DNA from: Maricaulis sp036231565
GTDB lineage: Bacteria > Pseudomonadota > Alphaproteobacteria > Caulobacterales > Maricaulaceae
Direction of reading: 5' to 3'
NCBI GenBank assembly: GCA_036231565.1
Contig: JAZAHA010000034.1
Coordinates: 1-64,000 of the forward strand
DNA: 64,000 bases
Each line of letters opens with the position of its first letter. Position 1 is the first letter of the stretch. The notes below the pieces were generated by a model that worked only from the letters and a program-made list of their open reading frames with translations, was not told the DNA's origin and searched no databases. Both the position numbers and the translations under genes were made by a program. Below, piece after piece: positions 42,528 through 52,671 of this stretch.

Positions 42528-42531
<4 letters not shown>
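41722..42531 (+). CDS. enoyl-CoA hydratase/isomerase (crotonase) family protein
   Basis: 269-aa crotonase-fold protein. The oxyanion hole segments are FASGADISEF (about 60-69) and GSCIGGGCGLALACDLRFAD (about 103-122). The usual Glu-bearing loops are replaced by ITPAKMGLLYPFNDT, so the exact reaction (hydratase, isomerase or other) is uncertain. It overlaps the glutaryl-CoA dehydrogenase gene by 4 bases (ATGA), so it may hydrate the crotonyl-CoA produced by that enzyme. ATG 41722 is preferred to an upstream TTG because AACAGG is better spaced. Confidence 0.88.
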
Positions 42532-43748
<1,217 letters not shown>

Positions 43749-43780
43749 GCGTCTGCCACTGTCCTGCTCCGCGATGACAA

Positions 43781-43808
43781 GAAAGGGCGCGCCGAGACGC
43801 GCCCTTTC
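43781..43808. terminator. bidirectional hairpin terminator
   Basis: Perfect 11-bp stem GAAAGGGCGCG (43781-43791) / CGCGCCCTTTC (43798-43808) between the convergent gcdH and a small exported-protein gene. The short T-tracts lie within the stem base on both strands. Confidence 0.8.
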
Positions 43809-43828
43809 TTCGTTCAACGCCTGGGCGA

Positions 43829-44164
43829 TCAATAATCGTCGCAGTCACCGGGCATGATTTCCCAGACACCGCCGATCTCGCAGATCACGGCGATGCACTC
43901 CCCTGTGAAGGGCGAATACTGGTACCAGCAATTGTCCGGCAGCAGCGAGTCCCGGCCCGCCTCCGTCAGGATGGCGTCGATTTCCCTCGCCGACAGGCGG
44001 TGTTGCACCGTCGTGATCTTTACCGGCTCGCCGGCGAACACGGCCGGTTCGGAGATTGCGGGACCGGTCTGGTCGGGGGTTTCAGCCCCGTCGGCCAGAG
44101 CGGCAGCCCCGAGACCTGCCGCCGCGAGCATGGAGGCCAGAAGGCCGAGACGCGTCTTGAACAT
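43829..44164 (-). CDS. small exported protein of unknown function
   Basis: 111-aa protein with a signal peptide (1 to about 26, LGAAALA). The mature domain of about 85 residues contains three cysteines, in NCWYQYSPFTGECIAVIC, plus one in GDCDDY. The segment LSAREIDAILTEAGRDSLLPDNCWYQ suggests a PepSY-like or small helical/beta domain, but no family is assigned. GAGGAGG lies 7 bases before ATG 44164; the reading that extends 50 codons upstream has no signal-like start. It shares a bidirectional terminator with gcdH. Confidence 0.65.
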   Translation of the reverse strand: MFKTRLGLLASMLAAAGLGAAALADGAETPDQTGPAISEPAVFAGEPVKITTVQHRLSAREIDAILTEAGRDSLLPDNCWYQYSPFTGECIAVICEIGGVWEIMPGDCDDY

Positions 44165-44357
44165 GGTATCCCTCCTCACGATAACGAAGACCGGAACCTT
44201 CGCGCGCCAGGCGAGAAAAAGCAATTCAGGATAGTTGGAAATATTGAAACACCCTAAGGAGGTTTTCCTTCGCGATGTATGGGTCAGATGTACCGGGATG
44301 CACACCAGCCGCACCTCGCACTTGATGCCCCGCTCCGCGCCCTTTAAACCGGCACGT

Positions 44358-44448
44358 GGAGAGGTGGCCGAGTGGTCGAAGGCGCTCCCCTGCTAAGGGA
44401 GTATACGTCAAAAGCGTATCGTGGGTTCGAATCCCATCCTCTCCGCCA
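44358..44448 (+). tRNA. tRNA-Ser (anticodon GCU)
   Basis: Acceptor stem GGAGAGG (44358-44364) pairs with CCTCTCC (44438-44444). Discriminator G and encoded CCA follow at 44445-44448. The anticodon loop CTGCTAA sits in stem CTCCC/GGGAG. The long variable arm (TATACG...CGTATC) is typical of serine tRNA, and T-loop GGGTTCGAATCCC is present. Length 91 nt with CCA. No integration remnants are seen beside it. Confidence 0.97.
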
Positions 44449-44537
44449 CTCCTTTCATGGCGGAATGGTCAGTCGGCTCAGCGTCCGTAACTGGAACCGC
44501 GTCGACGTGTCGGCGTTGTTTCCGGTGGAGAAACGCA

Positions 44538-44711
44538 ATGCCCGACGACCCGAAATCCTCTGATCGCAAGCGCAACACCCATTCTGCACAGGATGTGCGG
44601 CAGGCTGAGATCAACCTGCGCAAACCCTGGCAGAGATGGGTGTTCTTCGGCGGGCTGGTGGCGGTCGTGCTTGTCATCGCCATCGCCACACTGGCATCGC
44701 GGACCGGCTGA
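44538..44711 (+). CDS. small single-pass membrane protein
   Basis: 57-aa protein with a polar, charged N-terminal half (PDDPKSSDRKRNTHSAQD), a basic/aromatic collar LRKPWQRW and one transmembrane helix (about 36-53, VFFGGLVAVVLVIAIATLA). GGAG lies 7 bases before ATG 44538. No family is recognised. It stands alone between tRNA-Ser and a convergent CBS-domain gene. Confidence 0.55.
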   Translation: MPDDPKSSDRKRNTHSAQDVRQAEINLRKPWQRWVFFGGLVAVVLVIAIATLASRTG

Positions 44712-44743
44712 CCGGGCGCGACACCTGCCGCGCAACCGCCGTG

Positions 44744-45172
44744 TCACTGCTGGCTGTGCAGCCCGCCCTGTTCGCTGACCGCGCGAAATGCGGCTTCGCC
44801 GGCCCGGCCGTCGGCCCGGGCGATATCACCCAGCGAGACGATACCGACCAGACGCTTGTCGCTGTCGACGACAGGCAGACGGCGCACCTTCTGCTCGGCC
44901 ATGTTGCTGGCGACACTCTCCAGCGCATCGTCTTCATAGCAGTAGAGGATTTCCGGGCTCATCGCTTCGCGGGCCGGTGTGTCCGGTCCGCGACCTGCGG
45001 CCACGGCGCGCACAACGATATCGCGATCGGTGATCACGCCGACCAGGCGATCATTCTCGCCGAGCGGGATGACGCCACTGTCGAGCTGACGCATTCGCGT
45101 CGCGATGGCGGAGATCGGCTCCTCGGGCGAGGACACGTCGACCGTACGGCTCATGCATTGCGAGATTTTCAT
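44744..45172 (-). CDS. stand-alone CBS-domain pair protein
   Basis: 142-aa cytosolic protein made of two CBS motifs (about 8-58 and 72-125), with GVITDRDIVVRAVAAGR and GIVSLGDIAR as the usual nucleotide-binding turns. Such small CBS proteins sense adenine nucleotides and regulate partner enzymes or channels; the partner here is unknown. AAGGAG lies 8 bases before ATG 45172. It lies 134 bases downstream of egtD on the same strand, so co-transcription is possible but not required. Confidence 0.88.
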   Translation of the reverse strand: MKISQCMSRTVDVSSPEEPISAIATRMRQLDSGVIPLGENDRLVGVITDRDIVVRAVAAGRGPDTPAREAMSPEILYCYEDDALESVASNMAEQKVRRLPVVDSDKRLVGIVSLGDIARADGRAGEAAFRAVSEQGGLHSQQ

Positions 45173-45306
45173 AGCTGGCTCCTTCATTGCCGGAGCCGGG
45201 TGGAACGAGGCGGACGGTTTGCGGCCGCTCTGAAGCGCTCCGGCATGAATGCAACGGCACCGCACGGGCATTCGTTCCGGCTGCCCGGCGGTCGGACAGC
45301 CGCCCG

Positions 45307-46218
45307 TCAGCGCCGTTCCAGCAGCAGCACCGAGAACAGATCGCTCGCATCGCGATAATTCTCGGCAACGCGCCACAGGCTGGCGGCCAGCAGGCGCTCG
45401 ATCTGCGCCGTGTCGAACTTGCGGGAATTCTCCGTGTGGATGGTTTCGCCAGCCGCAAAGTCGAAGCGCTTGCCGCCGATCGTTACGCGCTGGTCGGCGA
45501 GGCTGACGAGATGCATCTCCATCCGGCTTTGCGTCTCGTTCCAGCGCGCTTCGTGGCGGAAATTGTCCAGGTCGAAATCGGCGCCCAGTTCCCGGTTGAG
45601 GCGGACCAGGAGGTTGAGGTTGAAATCCGCGGTCACGCCCTGGGCGTCGTCATAGGCCGGGATCAGGATGTCCGGACTTTTCTTCAGATCGACACCCAGC
45701 ACCAGAAGCCCGTCCGGCCCCAGCTCCTCGGCGGCCCCGTTCAGGAAAGTCTCGATGTCGGCATCGTCCAGATTGCCGATGGTGGAACCGGGGAAAAAGC
45801 CGACACGGCGCGCCCGCGGGTCGATGTCCGGCAGTGGCGGCGGGACCAGGAAATTGCCCACGACAGGATGGATGGGCAGTTCGGGATAATCCTGCTGCAG
45901 CAGCGGCTTCGTCTTGGCCAGCATGTCGTCGGACACGTCGATCGGCACATAGCCGGCCAGCGCCTCAAGGGCGTCGAGCAGGATCCGCGTCTTCACCGAA
46001 GCCCCGGCACCGTATTCGACCAGAACTGCGCCCTCGCCGATCCGCCGCGACAGATCCGGCGCAGCGGCGGTGAGGATCGCGGTCTCGGTGCGTGTTGGGT
46101 AGTATTCCGGCAGAGCCGTAATGTCCTCGAACAGATCCGAGCCGCGCGCATCGTAGAGCAGGCGCGAGGGCAGCGTTTTCTGGCGGCCGGAAAGGCCTTC
46201 GAGAACATCGTCCAGCAT
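45307..46218 (-). CDS. egtD: L-histidine N(alpha)-methyltransferase EgtD
   Basis: 303-aa SAM-dependent methyltransferase. The DARGSDLFEDITALPEYYPTRTE segment near the N-terminus and the SAM loop LVEYGAGASVKTRILLDAL (about 66-84) are characteristic, as is a PGSTIGN motif (about 150). EgtD trimethylates histidine to hercynine, the first step of ergothioneine synthesis. It lies 57 bases downstream of egtB on the same strand; together they make hercynine and its cysteine sulfoxide conjugate. Confidence 0.93.
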   Translation of the reverse strand: MLDDVLEGLSGRQKTLPSRLLYDARGSDLFEDITALPEYYPTRTETAILTAAAPDLSRRIGEGAVLVEYGAGASVKTRILLDALEALAGYVPIDVSDDMLAKTKPLLQQDYPELPIHPVVGNFLVPPPLPDIDPRARRVGFFPGSTIGNLDDADIETFLNGAAEELGPDGLLVLGVDLKKSPDILIPAYDDAQGVTADFNLNLLVRLNRELGADFDLDNFRHEARWNETQSRMEMHLVSLADQRVTIGGKRFDFAAGETIHTENSRKFDTAQIERLLAASLWRVAENYRDASDLFSVLLLERR

Positions 46219-46275
46219 GATTTCTCCGCTTGGGGTGTCTGGGGTGAGAACGGGAGGCGGGATGGCCCGGCCGCG

Positions 46276-47553
46276 TCAGCGTGTGTCGCGGGCCAGCCGG
46301 AGGCCCGAGAATTGCCAGCGTTTCGCCGGGTGAAAGAAATTGCGGTAACCGGGGCGCGCATGGCCCTCGGCCGTGACGCAGGAGGCACCGCGCAACACCA
46401 TCGTGCCGCTCATGAATTTGCCGTTGTATTCGCCGATCGCGCCGTCCGGCGGGCGATAGCCGGGATAGGCCGCAAAGGCGCTGGACGTCCATTCCCAGAC
46501 ATCGGCATAGAGCCCGTCCAGCGCGCCTGGCACCGCCGTCCGTGCCGCATGCTCCCATTCCTGCTCGGTCGGCAGGCGGGCTCCGGCCCAGCGGGCGAAG
46601 GCGTCGGCTTCATAGTGGGAGACATGACAGACCGGCGCATCGGGATCGACCGGCTGCGCCCCACGCAGGGTCATCGTGTGCCAGCCGTCCGGTTTGGAGA
46701 ACCAGTAAAGCGGCGCCTGCCAGCCTTCGGCCTGGCATTGCGCAAACCCGTCCGACATCCAGAAGGCCGGGCGCGCATAGCCACCATCGGCGATGAATTC
46801 GAGCCATTCCCGATTGGTCACCACACGGTTGGCCAGTTCGAACGGGTAGAGCCGGACCTCGTGCACCGGCCCTTCGCAATCATAGTGGAAGCTGTCCGGA
46901 TCGCTGCCGATTGCGGCCAGCCCGCCCTCGAACGTCACCCACTGCGCCTCGCCCACGACAGGCTGCGGCTGTGGTGCCGCCGCGTCATAGGCCGGCTTCA
47001 GCGGGTTCTGGGCGAACAGGTGGAGAATGTCGGTCAGGAAGAGTTCCTGGTGCTGTTCCTCATGCGCCAGACCCAGTTCCAGCATGGCAAGCGCCCGTGC
47101 GTTTCCGGCCGACAACAGCGCGTGCATATGCCGGTCGACATGCCGGCGATAGTCGAGCACTGCCTGCAAGGCGGGCCGGGTCAGCATGCCGCGATGCGGC
47201 CGGGCATGCCGGTCGCCGACCGCGTCGTAATAGGAATTGAACAGGAAGGCATAATCGACGTCGAACCGGGCCGCCTCGCCACGCTCCGGGGCGATCACGA
47301 ACTCCTCGAAGAACCAGCTCGTGTGCGCCAGATGCCATTTCGCGGGGCTGGCGTCGGGCATCGACTGGACTGTCGCATCGGCATCGCTCAGCGGCGCGGC
47401 AAGCGCCACGGTCCGGCCGCGCACCCGGGCGAACCTGTCGACCGCACCACCGGCCGCCGGCGCCTTTGCCAGTGCCGGTTCACCGGCCGCATCGGCACCC
47501 GGCCGCAGGGCCTGGATACGGTCTTCGATCGTCTCGGAGATGTCGTGTGCCAT
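46276..47553 (-). CDS. egtB: ergothioneine biosynthesis sulfoxide synthase EgtB
   Basis: 425-aa non-heme iron enzyme. The N-terminal DinB-like domain carries the iron histidines in WHLAHTSWFFE (about 73-83) and HEEQHQE (164-170). The C-terminal formylglycine-generating-enzyme-like domain has LPTEQEWEHAAR, VWEWTSSAF and RGASCVT. It joins a thiol (cysteine or gamma-glutamylcysteine) to hercynine with O2. ATG 47553 follows GGAG at normal spacing; an in-frame GTG 19 codons upstream directly abuts AAGGGG and is less likely. The final C-S lyase gene is not in the window. Confidence 0.93.
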   Translation of the reverse strand: MAHDISETIEDRIQALRPGADAAGEPALAKAPAAGGAVDRFARVRGRTVALAAPLSDADATVQSMPDASPAKWHLAHTSWFFEEFVIAPERGEAARFDVDYAFLFNSYYDAVGDRHARPHRGMLTRPALQAVLDYRRHVDRHMHALLSAGNARALAMLELGLAHEEQHQELFLTDILHLFAQNPLKPAYDAAAPQPQPVVGEAQWVTFEGGLAAIGSDPDSFHYDCEGPVHEVRLYPFELANRVVTNREWLEFIADGGYARPAFWMSDGFAQCQAEGWQAPLYWFSKPDGWHTMTLRGAQPVDPDAPVCHVSHYEADAFARWAGARLPTEQEWEHAARTAVPGALDGLYADVWEWTSSAFAAYPGYRPPDGAIGEYNGKFMSGTMVLRGASCVTAEGHARPGYRNFFHPAKRWQFSGLRLARDTR

Positions 47554-47796
47554 CGCCTGCTCCGTCGCGCTCGTTGCGTCCGCATAGCGGAGCGCCGGAG
47601 GGATATCCACCCCCTTGCAGGCCGCGATGCCGGGATCGGTCTACACAAACAGGTGAGGTCCCAGCATGCAACCGCAACCTCCCGAAAACCGGGCCTTGAT
47701 CGGCCCGTCCGGTCATAACGGTGTCAGGAGGTCCCGGTTCCCGGCCCACCGCACGGCATCGTCGCGCCCGCCCGCGAACACCTCTAAACAAAAGGC

Positions 47797-48921
47797 ATGA
47801 ACACGGACGACACTTTCGAGATTTTCCTGGCAACCGCCCCCGGCCTGGAAAGCGCCCTCCTGGCGGAACTGGGCACACGCGGCTTTGCCGGGGGCATAGC
47901 CTCAGCGGGCGGCGTCACCCTGCAAGGCGGTTGGCCGGATGTCTGGCGGGCCAATCTCGTCGTGCGCGGTGCCAGCCGCATCCTGGCCCGCATCGGGGCG
48001 TTCCGGGTCGTCCACCTCGCTCAGCTGGACAAGCTGTCGCGGAAGTTCGACTGGGGCCGGGTCCTGCGCAAGGACGTGCCGGTGCGCGTCGAGGCCAGCT
48101 GCCGACGCTCGAAGATCTATCATGCGGGCGCGGCGGCCCAACGGGTCGAGACCGCGCTGCGCGAAAGCTTCGGCGTGACGGTCGAGGACACGGCGCCGGT
48201 CTGCGTGCGGGTGCGCATCGAGGACAATGTCTGCACGCTCAGCGTCGACACGTCCGGCGAACTCCTGCACCGCCGCGGCCAGAAGGAAGCCGTCGCCAAG
48301 GCGCCGATGCGCGAGACGCTGGCCGCCCTCTTCCTGCGCCAGTGCGGCTATGAGGGACAGGAAGCGGTACTCGATCCGATGTGCGGCTCGGGCACGTTCG
48401 TGATCGAGGCGGCAGAAATCGCGGCCGGCCTGCCTGCAGGACGTGCGCGTGAGTTTGCCTTCGAGCGATTGGCCACGTTCGATCCTGCTGCGTGGGACGC
48501 CCTGAAGTCTCAAGCTCTTGCCGCAGCATCCCCGCCCGGCAGCTTGCGCTTTACCGGCTCCGACCGCGATGCCGGTGCGATCCGCATGGCCACGGCCAAC
48601 GCCGCCCGCGCCGGGGTTGATGGCTGGACGGACTTCTCTCAGTGCCCGGTCGCCGACCTGCAGCGACCTGAAGGACCGCCCGGCCTGGTGATCGTCAATC
48701 CGCCCTATGGCGGCCGCATCGGCAAGAAGGCTGCGCTCGTGACCCTGCACGGTACGCTCGGCCAGGTCCTGCGCAGCCGGTTTTCCGGCTGGCGCATCGG
48801 TCTGATCACAACCGATCCCGCGCTGGCGCGCGCCACGCGTCTGCCCTTCGGGCCACCCGGGCGGCCGGTGGATCATGGCGGACTGAAAGTGCGTCTCTAC
48901 ACAACCGGCACGCTTAAATAG
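47797..48921 (+). CDS. THUMP-domain class I RNA methyltransferase (RlmL/Trm14-like)
   Basis: 374-aa protein. An N-terminal ferredoxin-like/THUMP region (about 8-160) is followed by a SAM-dependent methyltransferase domain with LDPMCGSGTFVIEAA (about 190-204) and the catalytic IVNPPYGGRIG (about 303-313), the NPPY form used for methylating exocyclic amines. It corresponds to the N-terminal (m2G) half of RlmKL, probably modifying 23S rRNA or tRNA guanine. It is divergent from egtB across 243 bases. Confidence 0.9.
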   Translation: MNTDDTFEIFLATAPGLESALLAELGTRGFAGGIASAGGVTLQGGWPDVWRANLVVRGASRILARIGAFRVVHLAQLDKLSRKFDWGRVLRKDVPVRVEASCRRSKIYHAGAAAQRVETALRESFGVTVEDTAPVCVRVRIEDNVCTLSVDTSGELLHRRGQKEAVAKAPMRETLAALFLRQCGYEGQEAVLDPMCGSGTFVIEAAEIAAGLPAGRAREFAFERLATFDPAAWDALKSQALAAASPPGSLRFTGSDRDAGAIRMATANAARAGVDGWTDFSQCPVADLQRPEGPPGLVIVNPPYGGRIGKKAALVTLHGTLGQVLRSRFSGWRIGLITTDPALARATRLPFGPPGRPVDHGGLKVRLYTTGTLK

Positions 48922-48985
48922 TTGCGACTATCTTCCCTGCCCCCGGCCTTGGCGGATAATCTGCCTTGCAAAACGGGAGGGGCGC

Positions 48986-50041
48986 ATGCGCTTTGCCATC
49001 ATCATCGCAGTCATCCTGGCTGCCATCACCGGTCTGGCCGCCTGGGGTCCGGGCTCGCTCAATGCGATGCATTTCGAGCCGCCCCTGCCCGATCCGGCGC
49101 TCGAAGCCCGGTTCGAGACCGAGACAACGCCTCTACGCCAGGAGCGCAACGATCTGCATGGTGCAGAAGATCTCGAGCCCGGCCCGGACGGCCGTCTCTA
49201 TGCCAGCCTCGCCGACGGGCGGATCATGGCGCGCAGTCCTGCCGGCGACTGGGAAATGGTGGCCGAGACCGGCGGACGCCCGCTCGGTCTGGCCTTTGCG
49301 CCTGACGGTACGCTGTTTGTCGCGGATGCCCGGCTTGGCCTTTTGCGTCAGACCGAGGGCGGCTGGCAGACCTGGCTGGCACCGGCGCCCGACGGCCCGC
49401 TGGTCTTCCCCGACGATCTCACCGTGCTGGAAGACGGGCGGATCGTGATGACCGATGCCTCGCTGCGTCACGGCTACGGCGACCACATGGCCTCCTTCTT
49501 CGAGGGTGACCAGACCGGCCGCGTCCTGCTGGTCACCGGGGCCGGCGCCTATGAGGAACTGGCCGCCGGCCTCGGCTTCATCAATGGTGTCGATCATGAC
49601 CCCGAGACAGGCCTGGTCTATCTCAACGAGACCTGGACCGGCCGGATCTGGCAGCTCGATCCCGATACCGCAGAGATGTCGGTTTTGATCGAAGGCCTGC
49701 CGGGCTATCCGGACAATCTGGAATTCGACCCGGAGAGCGGTCTGATCTGGGCAGCCATGCCATCGCCCCGCGCCATGGACCTTGAAGCCCTGCACCCGCG
49801 CCCCTTCGTCAAGCGTCTCGCGTGGCGCTGGATCCAGCTGGCGGGACCACCGCCTCTGCCCTCGCGTCCGCCGATGGCCATCGCCGTCGATACCGACGGG
49901 CGTCCGGCGCTTGCGCTGCGCGGCCCCGACGATGGTGCCGACGGTGTCACGACCGCCCTTGTCTGGGGTGGCGAACTGTGGACGGCAGGTCTGGCCCGCG
50001 ACGGGATCACCGTGTTTCCGGTGCCGGGCGATCGCGAGTAG
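48986..50041 (+). CDS. SMP-30/strictosidine synthase-like beta-propeller protein
   Basis: 351-aa protein with an N-terminal anchor or signal (2-20) and a six-bladed propeller pattern (GPDGRLYASLADGRI, GRPLGLAFAPDGTLFVADA, FPDDLTVLEDGRIVMTDAS, INGVDHDPETGLVYLNETW, GYPDNLEFDPESGLIWAA). The strictosidine-synthase/gluconolactonase family holds Ca2+ and usually hydrolyses lactones or esters, as in paraoxonase-like enzymes. The location is probably periplasmic. GGGAGGGG precedes the ATG. It is convergent with the winged-helix regulator gene 8 bases downstream. Confidence 0.87.
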   Translation: MRFAIIIAVILAAITGLAAWGPGSLNAMHFEPPLPDPALEARFETETTPLRQERNDLHGAEDLEPGPDGRLYASLADGRIMARSPAGDWEMVAETGGRPLGLAFAPDGTLFVADARLGLLRQTEGGWQTWLAPAPDGPLVFPDDLTVLEDGRIVMTDASLRHGYGDHMASFFEGDQTGRVLLVTGAGAYEELAAGLGFINGVDHDPETGLVYLNETWTGRIWQLDPDTAEMSVLIEGLPGYPDNLEFDPESGLIWAAMPSPRAMDLEALHPRPFVKRLAWRWIQLAGPPPLPSRPPMAIAVDTDGRPALALRGPDDGADGVTTALVWGGELWTAGLARDGITVFPVPGDRE

Positions 50042-50049
50042 CGGCAGGA

Positions 50050-51900
50050 TCAGCGCGCGACGCGGGACACAATCTCGCGTTCGCACACCGTGACCATGTT
50101 CGGTCGCCGGCATACATCCGGGCGCGTGCCGGTCGCCTGCCAGAACTCGACCAGGCCGAAGGCGTCCGCCTGCTCCCACATCGCGGTCTCGGCCCATAGC
50201 GGGTCGAATTCGGGATAGTGCAGGACGACCGCGAGCTGAGCCGCCCGCGGGTCGAAAAGCTCGATACTCTCCAGCGCCCGCGGCCAGTCCCGCGTGACGG
50301 CGTGCATCCGCGCGACCTGTGTGGTGTCAATATTGTCGCATCCGTCCAGATCCACGCGCTCGGCGACGGGAACACCGTCCCGGCGGGCCGACAGATACGC
50401 CAGGGCGCAGGGATGCGCCTCGGGCGGGAGCACGGCCCGCACGACCACCATCGCGGCATCCGGCTCGCCATAGTGGAGCTGGGCGACCATGGCGAGCCCC
50501 TGCAGATGGCGGGCATCGGGAAACAGGCGGCTCTTCTGTTCGATAAAGGCGACCGCCTCGGACGCCAGGCCTCGTTGTACCAGCGCTATCGCCATGAAGG
50601 CGGACGTCTGGAAATGCACTGGCCAGATCGATTCAAGATCCTCGGCCAGCCTGAAGGCTTCGAGCTCCTGCCCGGTCTGCCGCAGAATGTCGAAATAGCG
50701 GTTCTGGACCTGCAGACCGAGCCAACTGGAACGCGGAAGCGTCGCGAACACAGCCACCTGCTGCGCCCGGCTGCTGCCATACATTGAAGCCAGGGCTTCT
50801 GCGTAGGCAAGCACAGGCGCATCGGGATCGAGCCTGCGCGCATTGCCGATCAGCCGGTTCGCCGTCGCGGCAATCTGACCCGCGCGCGAATCCGCCTGGG
50901 CGAAGAAATGCTGCTCGGGGCGGGACATCAGGGTCACGGCGTGAAGGCCGTGCATGAAGGCGCTGTCCGGATACAGCTCCAGGAGGTCTGCGGTGAGCGT
51001 CTCCGGCGGGACGTTCCGTGCCCCGGACCGCACCTCGGCGCACAGGGCAAGAAACCGGCTGACAACGCGGCTGTCACCACCGATTCCGGGTTCGGCCAGA
51101 CTACGCAATTCGCCCAGACAGCGCAGATCTGCGGTCAGCACCATGGCAATATGGCGGGCCAGATCGGCAATGTCGCGGCCATCTTGCTCGAAGGGCTGTG
51201 TCAGCAGCACTGCCCCGCTTTGCCGGTCCATCAGATTGACTCCCAGAGGCCCGCCTCCGGTCTCGCCTGCGGACACGATCGACGCCACGAATTCCGACCG
51301 GGCCGGTGTCACTGCGAATATAGTGCGATCGACATTCAGCGCCCGGAAGGCGCGGTCGATATCCCGCCCCGTATCACCGGGCACGTCGAAGCGCAGGGCA
51401 ACCGAACCCTCTATCGTCCCCTGCCGCGGCCAGACGAAGAACAAGGCAACAAGGACCGCCAGAGCCGCGACTGCACCCGCGGCCCACGCCCGGCCCGGCT
51501 TGAAGCGTGGCAGGCCGGGCTGTGGCAGACGAGAGCGGGCGGGCTGCGGCGTTCCGTCCCGCGGTTCCGGTTCCACTACCGCACAGGTCAGGCGGTAGCC
51601 GCGCTTGGGCAGGGTCTCGACCAGAGCGTCGCTGCCGAAGGCGCGCAGCTCCGAGCGCAGGCGCGAGACCGCGCGGGTCAGGGCTTCGTCATTGCCGATG
51701 ATGTCGCCCCAGACGGCGTCCAGCAGCGCCTCGCGGCGCACCCCCTCACCGGCGTGCGCGGCCAGCATGCACAACACATCCATCACACGCGGTTCGACCC
51801 GGCGAGTCGTCTCGCCCAGCGTCAGCGTCCCGCGGCCAGGATCCACCAGAATCCCGCCCAGCCGGAACGGCACTTGTATCGGCGCAGGCCGCTCGGTCAT
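50050..51900 (-). CDS. CadC-like membrane-anchored winged-helix regulator
   Basis: 616-aa one-component regulator with an OmpR/PhoB-type winged helix at the N-terminus (about 10-106; RREALLDAVWGDIIGNDEALTRAVSRLRSEL and TLPKRGYRLT). A Pro/Arg-rich linker and one transmembrane helix (about 139-157) follow. The periplasmic part of about 450 residues is mostly helical and TPR-like in its second half. ATG 51900 follows GGAAGGTGGGGG; an in-frame reading continues ~235 codons upstream but shares no homology. It is divergent from the UrcA-family gene, a plausible target. The sensed signal is unknown. Confidence 0.88.
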   Translation of the reverse strand: MTERPAPIQVPFRLGGILVDPGRGTLTLGETTRRVEPRVMDVLCMLAAHAGEGVRREALLDAVWGDIIGNDEALTRAVSRLRSELRAFGSDALVETLPKRGYRLTCAVVEPEPRDGTPQPARSRLPQPGLPRFKPGRAWAAGAVAALAVLVALFFVWPRQGTIEGSVALRFDVPGDTGRDIDRAFRALNVDRTIFAVTPARSEFVASIVSAGETGGGPLGVNLMDRQSGAVLLTQPFEQDGRDIADLARHIAMVLTADLRCLGELRSLAEPGIGGDSRVVSRFLALCAEVRSGARNVPPETLTADLLELYPDSAFMHGLHAVTLMSRPEQHFFAQADSRAGQIAATANRLIGNARRLDPDAPVLAYAEALASMYGSSRAQQVAVFATLPRSSWLGLQVQNRYFDILRQTGQELEAFRLAEDLESIWPVHFQTSAFMAIALVQRGLASEAVAFIEQKSRLFPDARHLQGLAMVAQLHYGEPDAAMVVVRAVLPPEAHPCALAYLSARRDGVPVAERVDLDGCDNIDTTQVARMHAVTRDWPRALESIELFDPRAAQLAVVLHYPEFDPLWAETAMWEQADAFGLVEFWQATGTRPDVCRRPNMVTVCEREIVSRVAR

Positions 51901-52158
51901 CCCCCACCTTCCGAATTCTCGCGTCGAGCCGACAGATTTGTCCAGGAACGGCGCGAGAGCTAGGGCCGATCGGATCAAAAAACCTGACGAAAACCTCCCG
52001 AAAAGCAGATCGCCGATATTTTTTCGCACCCAAGCCCTTTCAAAAGCGAGGTTTTTTGAAACTGCGACCGCAAAGGTTGTTTTCGTCGGAAAAGCGTCAG
52101 GACCCCGGAGCCGCAATCCTGCGAGATGTCCCGGCATCACCAGCAACGGGAGATCCTG

Positions 52159-52500
52159 ATGATCCGCACTACAAGCCTCGCCCTCGCCACCATCCTGCTT
52201 TCCGGCGCCGCGGCGTATTCGCAACAGCCCGGGCATGGCAATGCCGGCCGGGACTATGTCGTCCAGAACTACGAGCTGAGCACGGATGCCGGCCGCCGCG
52301 CGGTCCTGCGCCGTCTTGAGCGTGAAATCGCCGCCGCCTGCGACTCGACACGCCGCATGTCGCTGCCGCGCGTCCGCGCCGCGGACAACTGTCACGAGGC
52401 CGAGCTCGATCGCGTCGTGTCCGCCCTCGGCGACCCCCGCCTTCTGGCCCTGCACCGCAATGACCGCGCGGTGCAACTCGCGAGCGCGGATCGTCACTGA
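52159..52500 (+). CDS. UrcA family protein
   Basis: 113-aa exported protein with a signal peptide (1 to about 21) and the UrcA pattern: VVQNYELSTDAGRRAVLRRLEREIAAACD, then a Cys in DNCHEAELDRVVSALGDPRLLAL. Two cysteines probably form a disulfide. The family is common in Caulobacterales/sphingomonads and is induced by metal stress in Caulobacter; its biochemical role is unknown. ATG 52159 follows ACGGGAG. It is divergent from a membrane-anchored regulator, and a hairpin terminator follows. Confidence 0.83.
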   Translation: MIRTTSLALATILLSGAAAYSQQPGHGNAGRDYVVQNYELSTDAGRRAVLRRLEREIAAACDSTRRMSLPRVRAADNCHEAELDRVVSALGDPRLLALHRNDRAVQLASADRH

Positions 52501-52550
52501 CCGCGCAGGCCAGCCGGACGCCACGGGGAATCCCTCCACCGTGGCCTCCC

Positions 52551-52598
52551 GACCGCCTGTGCTGCGGGCCATGGCCGCGCACAGGCGGTCCAATTTTG
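52551..52598 (+). terminator. long-stem terminator after the UrcA gene
   Basis: Perfect 12-bp arms GACCGCCTGTGC (52551-52562) / GCACAGGCGGTC (52579-52590), with further pairing in the loop, then CAATTTTG. A smaller hairpin GCCACGG/CCGTGGC (52520-52526 with 52539-52545) precedes it. Confidence 0.75.
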
Positions 52599-52671
52599 TC
52601 CACACGCCGGTAGCAGACAGGCCCGGCTTTCGATGCTAACCCGGATGCGGAAGAGATATTCGGGGAAAGCC

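Noticed and set aside
44340..44460. tRNA-Ser as an integration site of an island
   Set aside because: No integrase, no repeated tRNA 3' end and no foreign-looking genes are adjacent to it.
47666..47800. 44-codon reading frame overlapping the start of the THUMP methyltransferase gene by ATGA
   Set aside because: It has AGGTGAGG upstream and a suggestive overlap, but the peptide is Arg/Pro/Ser-rich and featureless. It may be a leader peptide but is not supportable from one sequence.
51901..52605. In-frame N-terminal extension of the winged-helix regulator
   Set aside because: It would run antisense through the UrcA gene, and the winged helix begins right after the Met at 51900, which has its own ribosome site.
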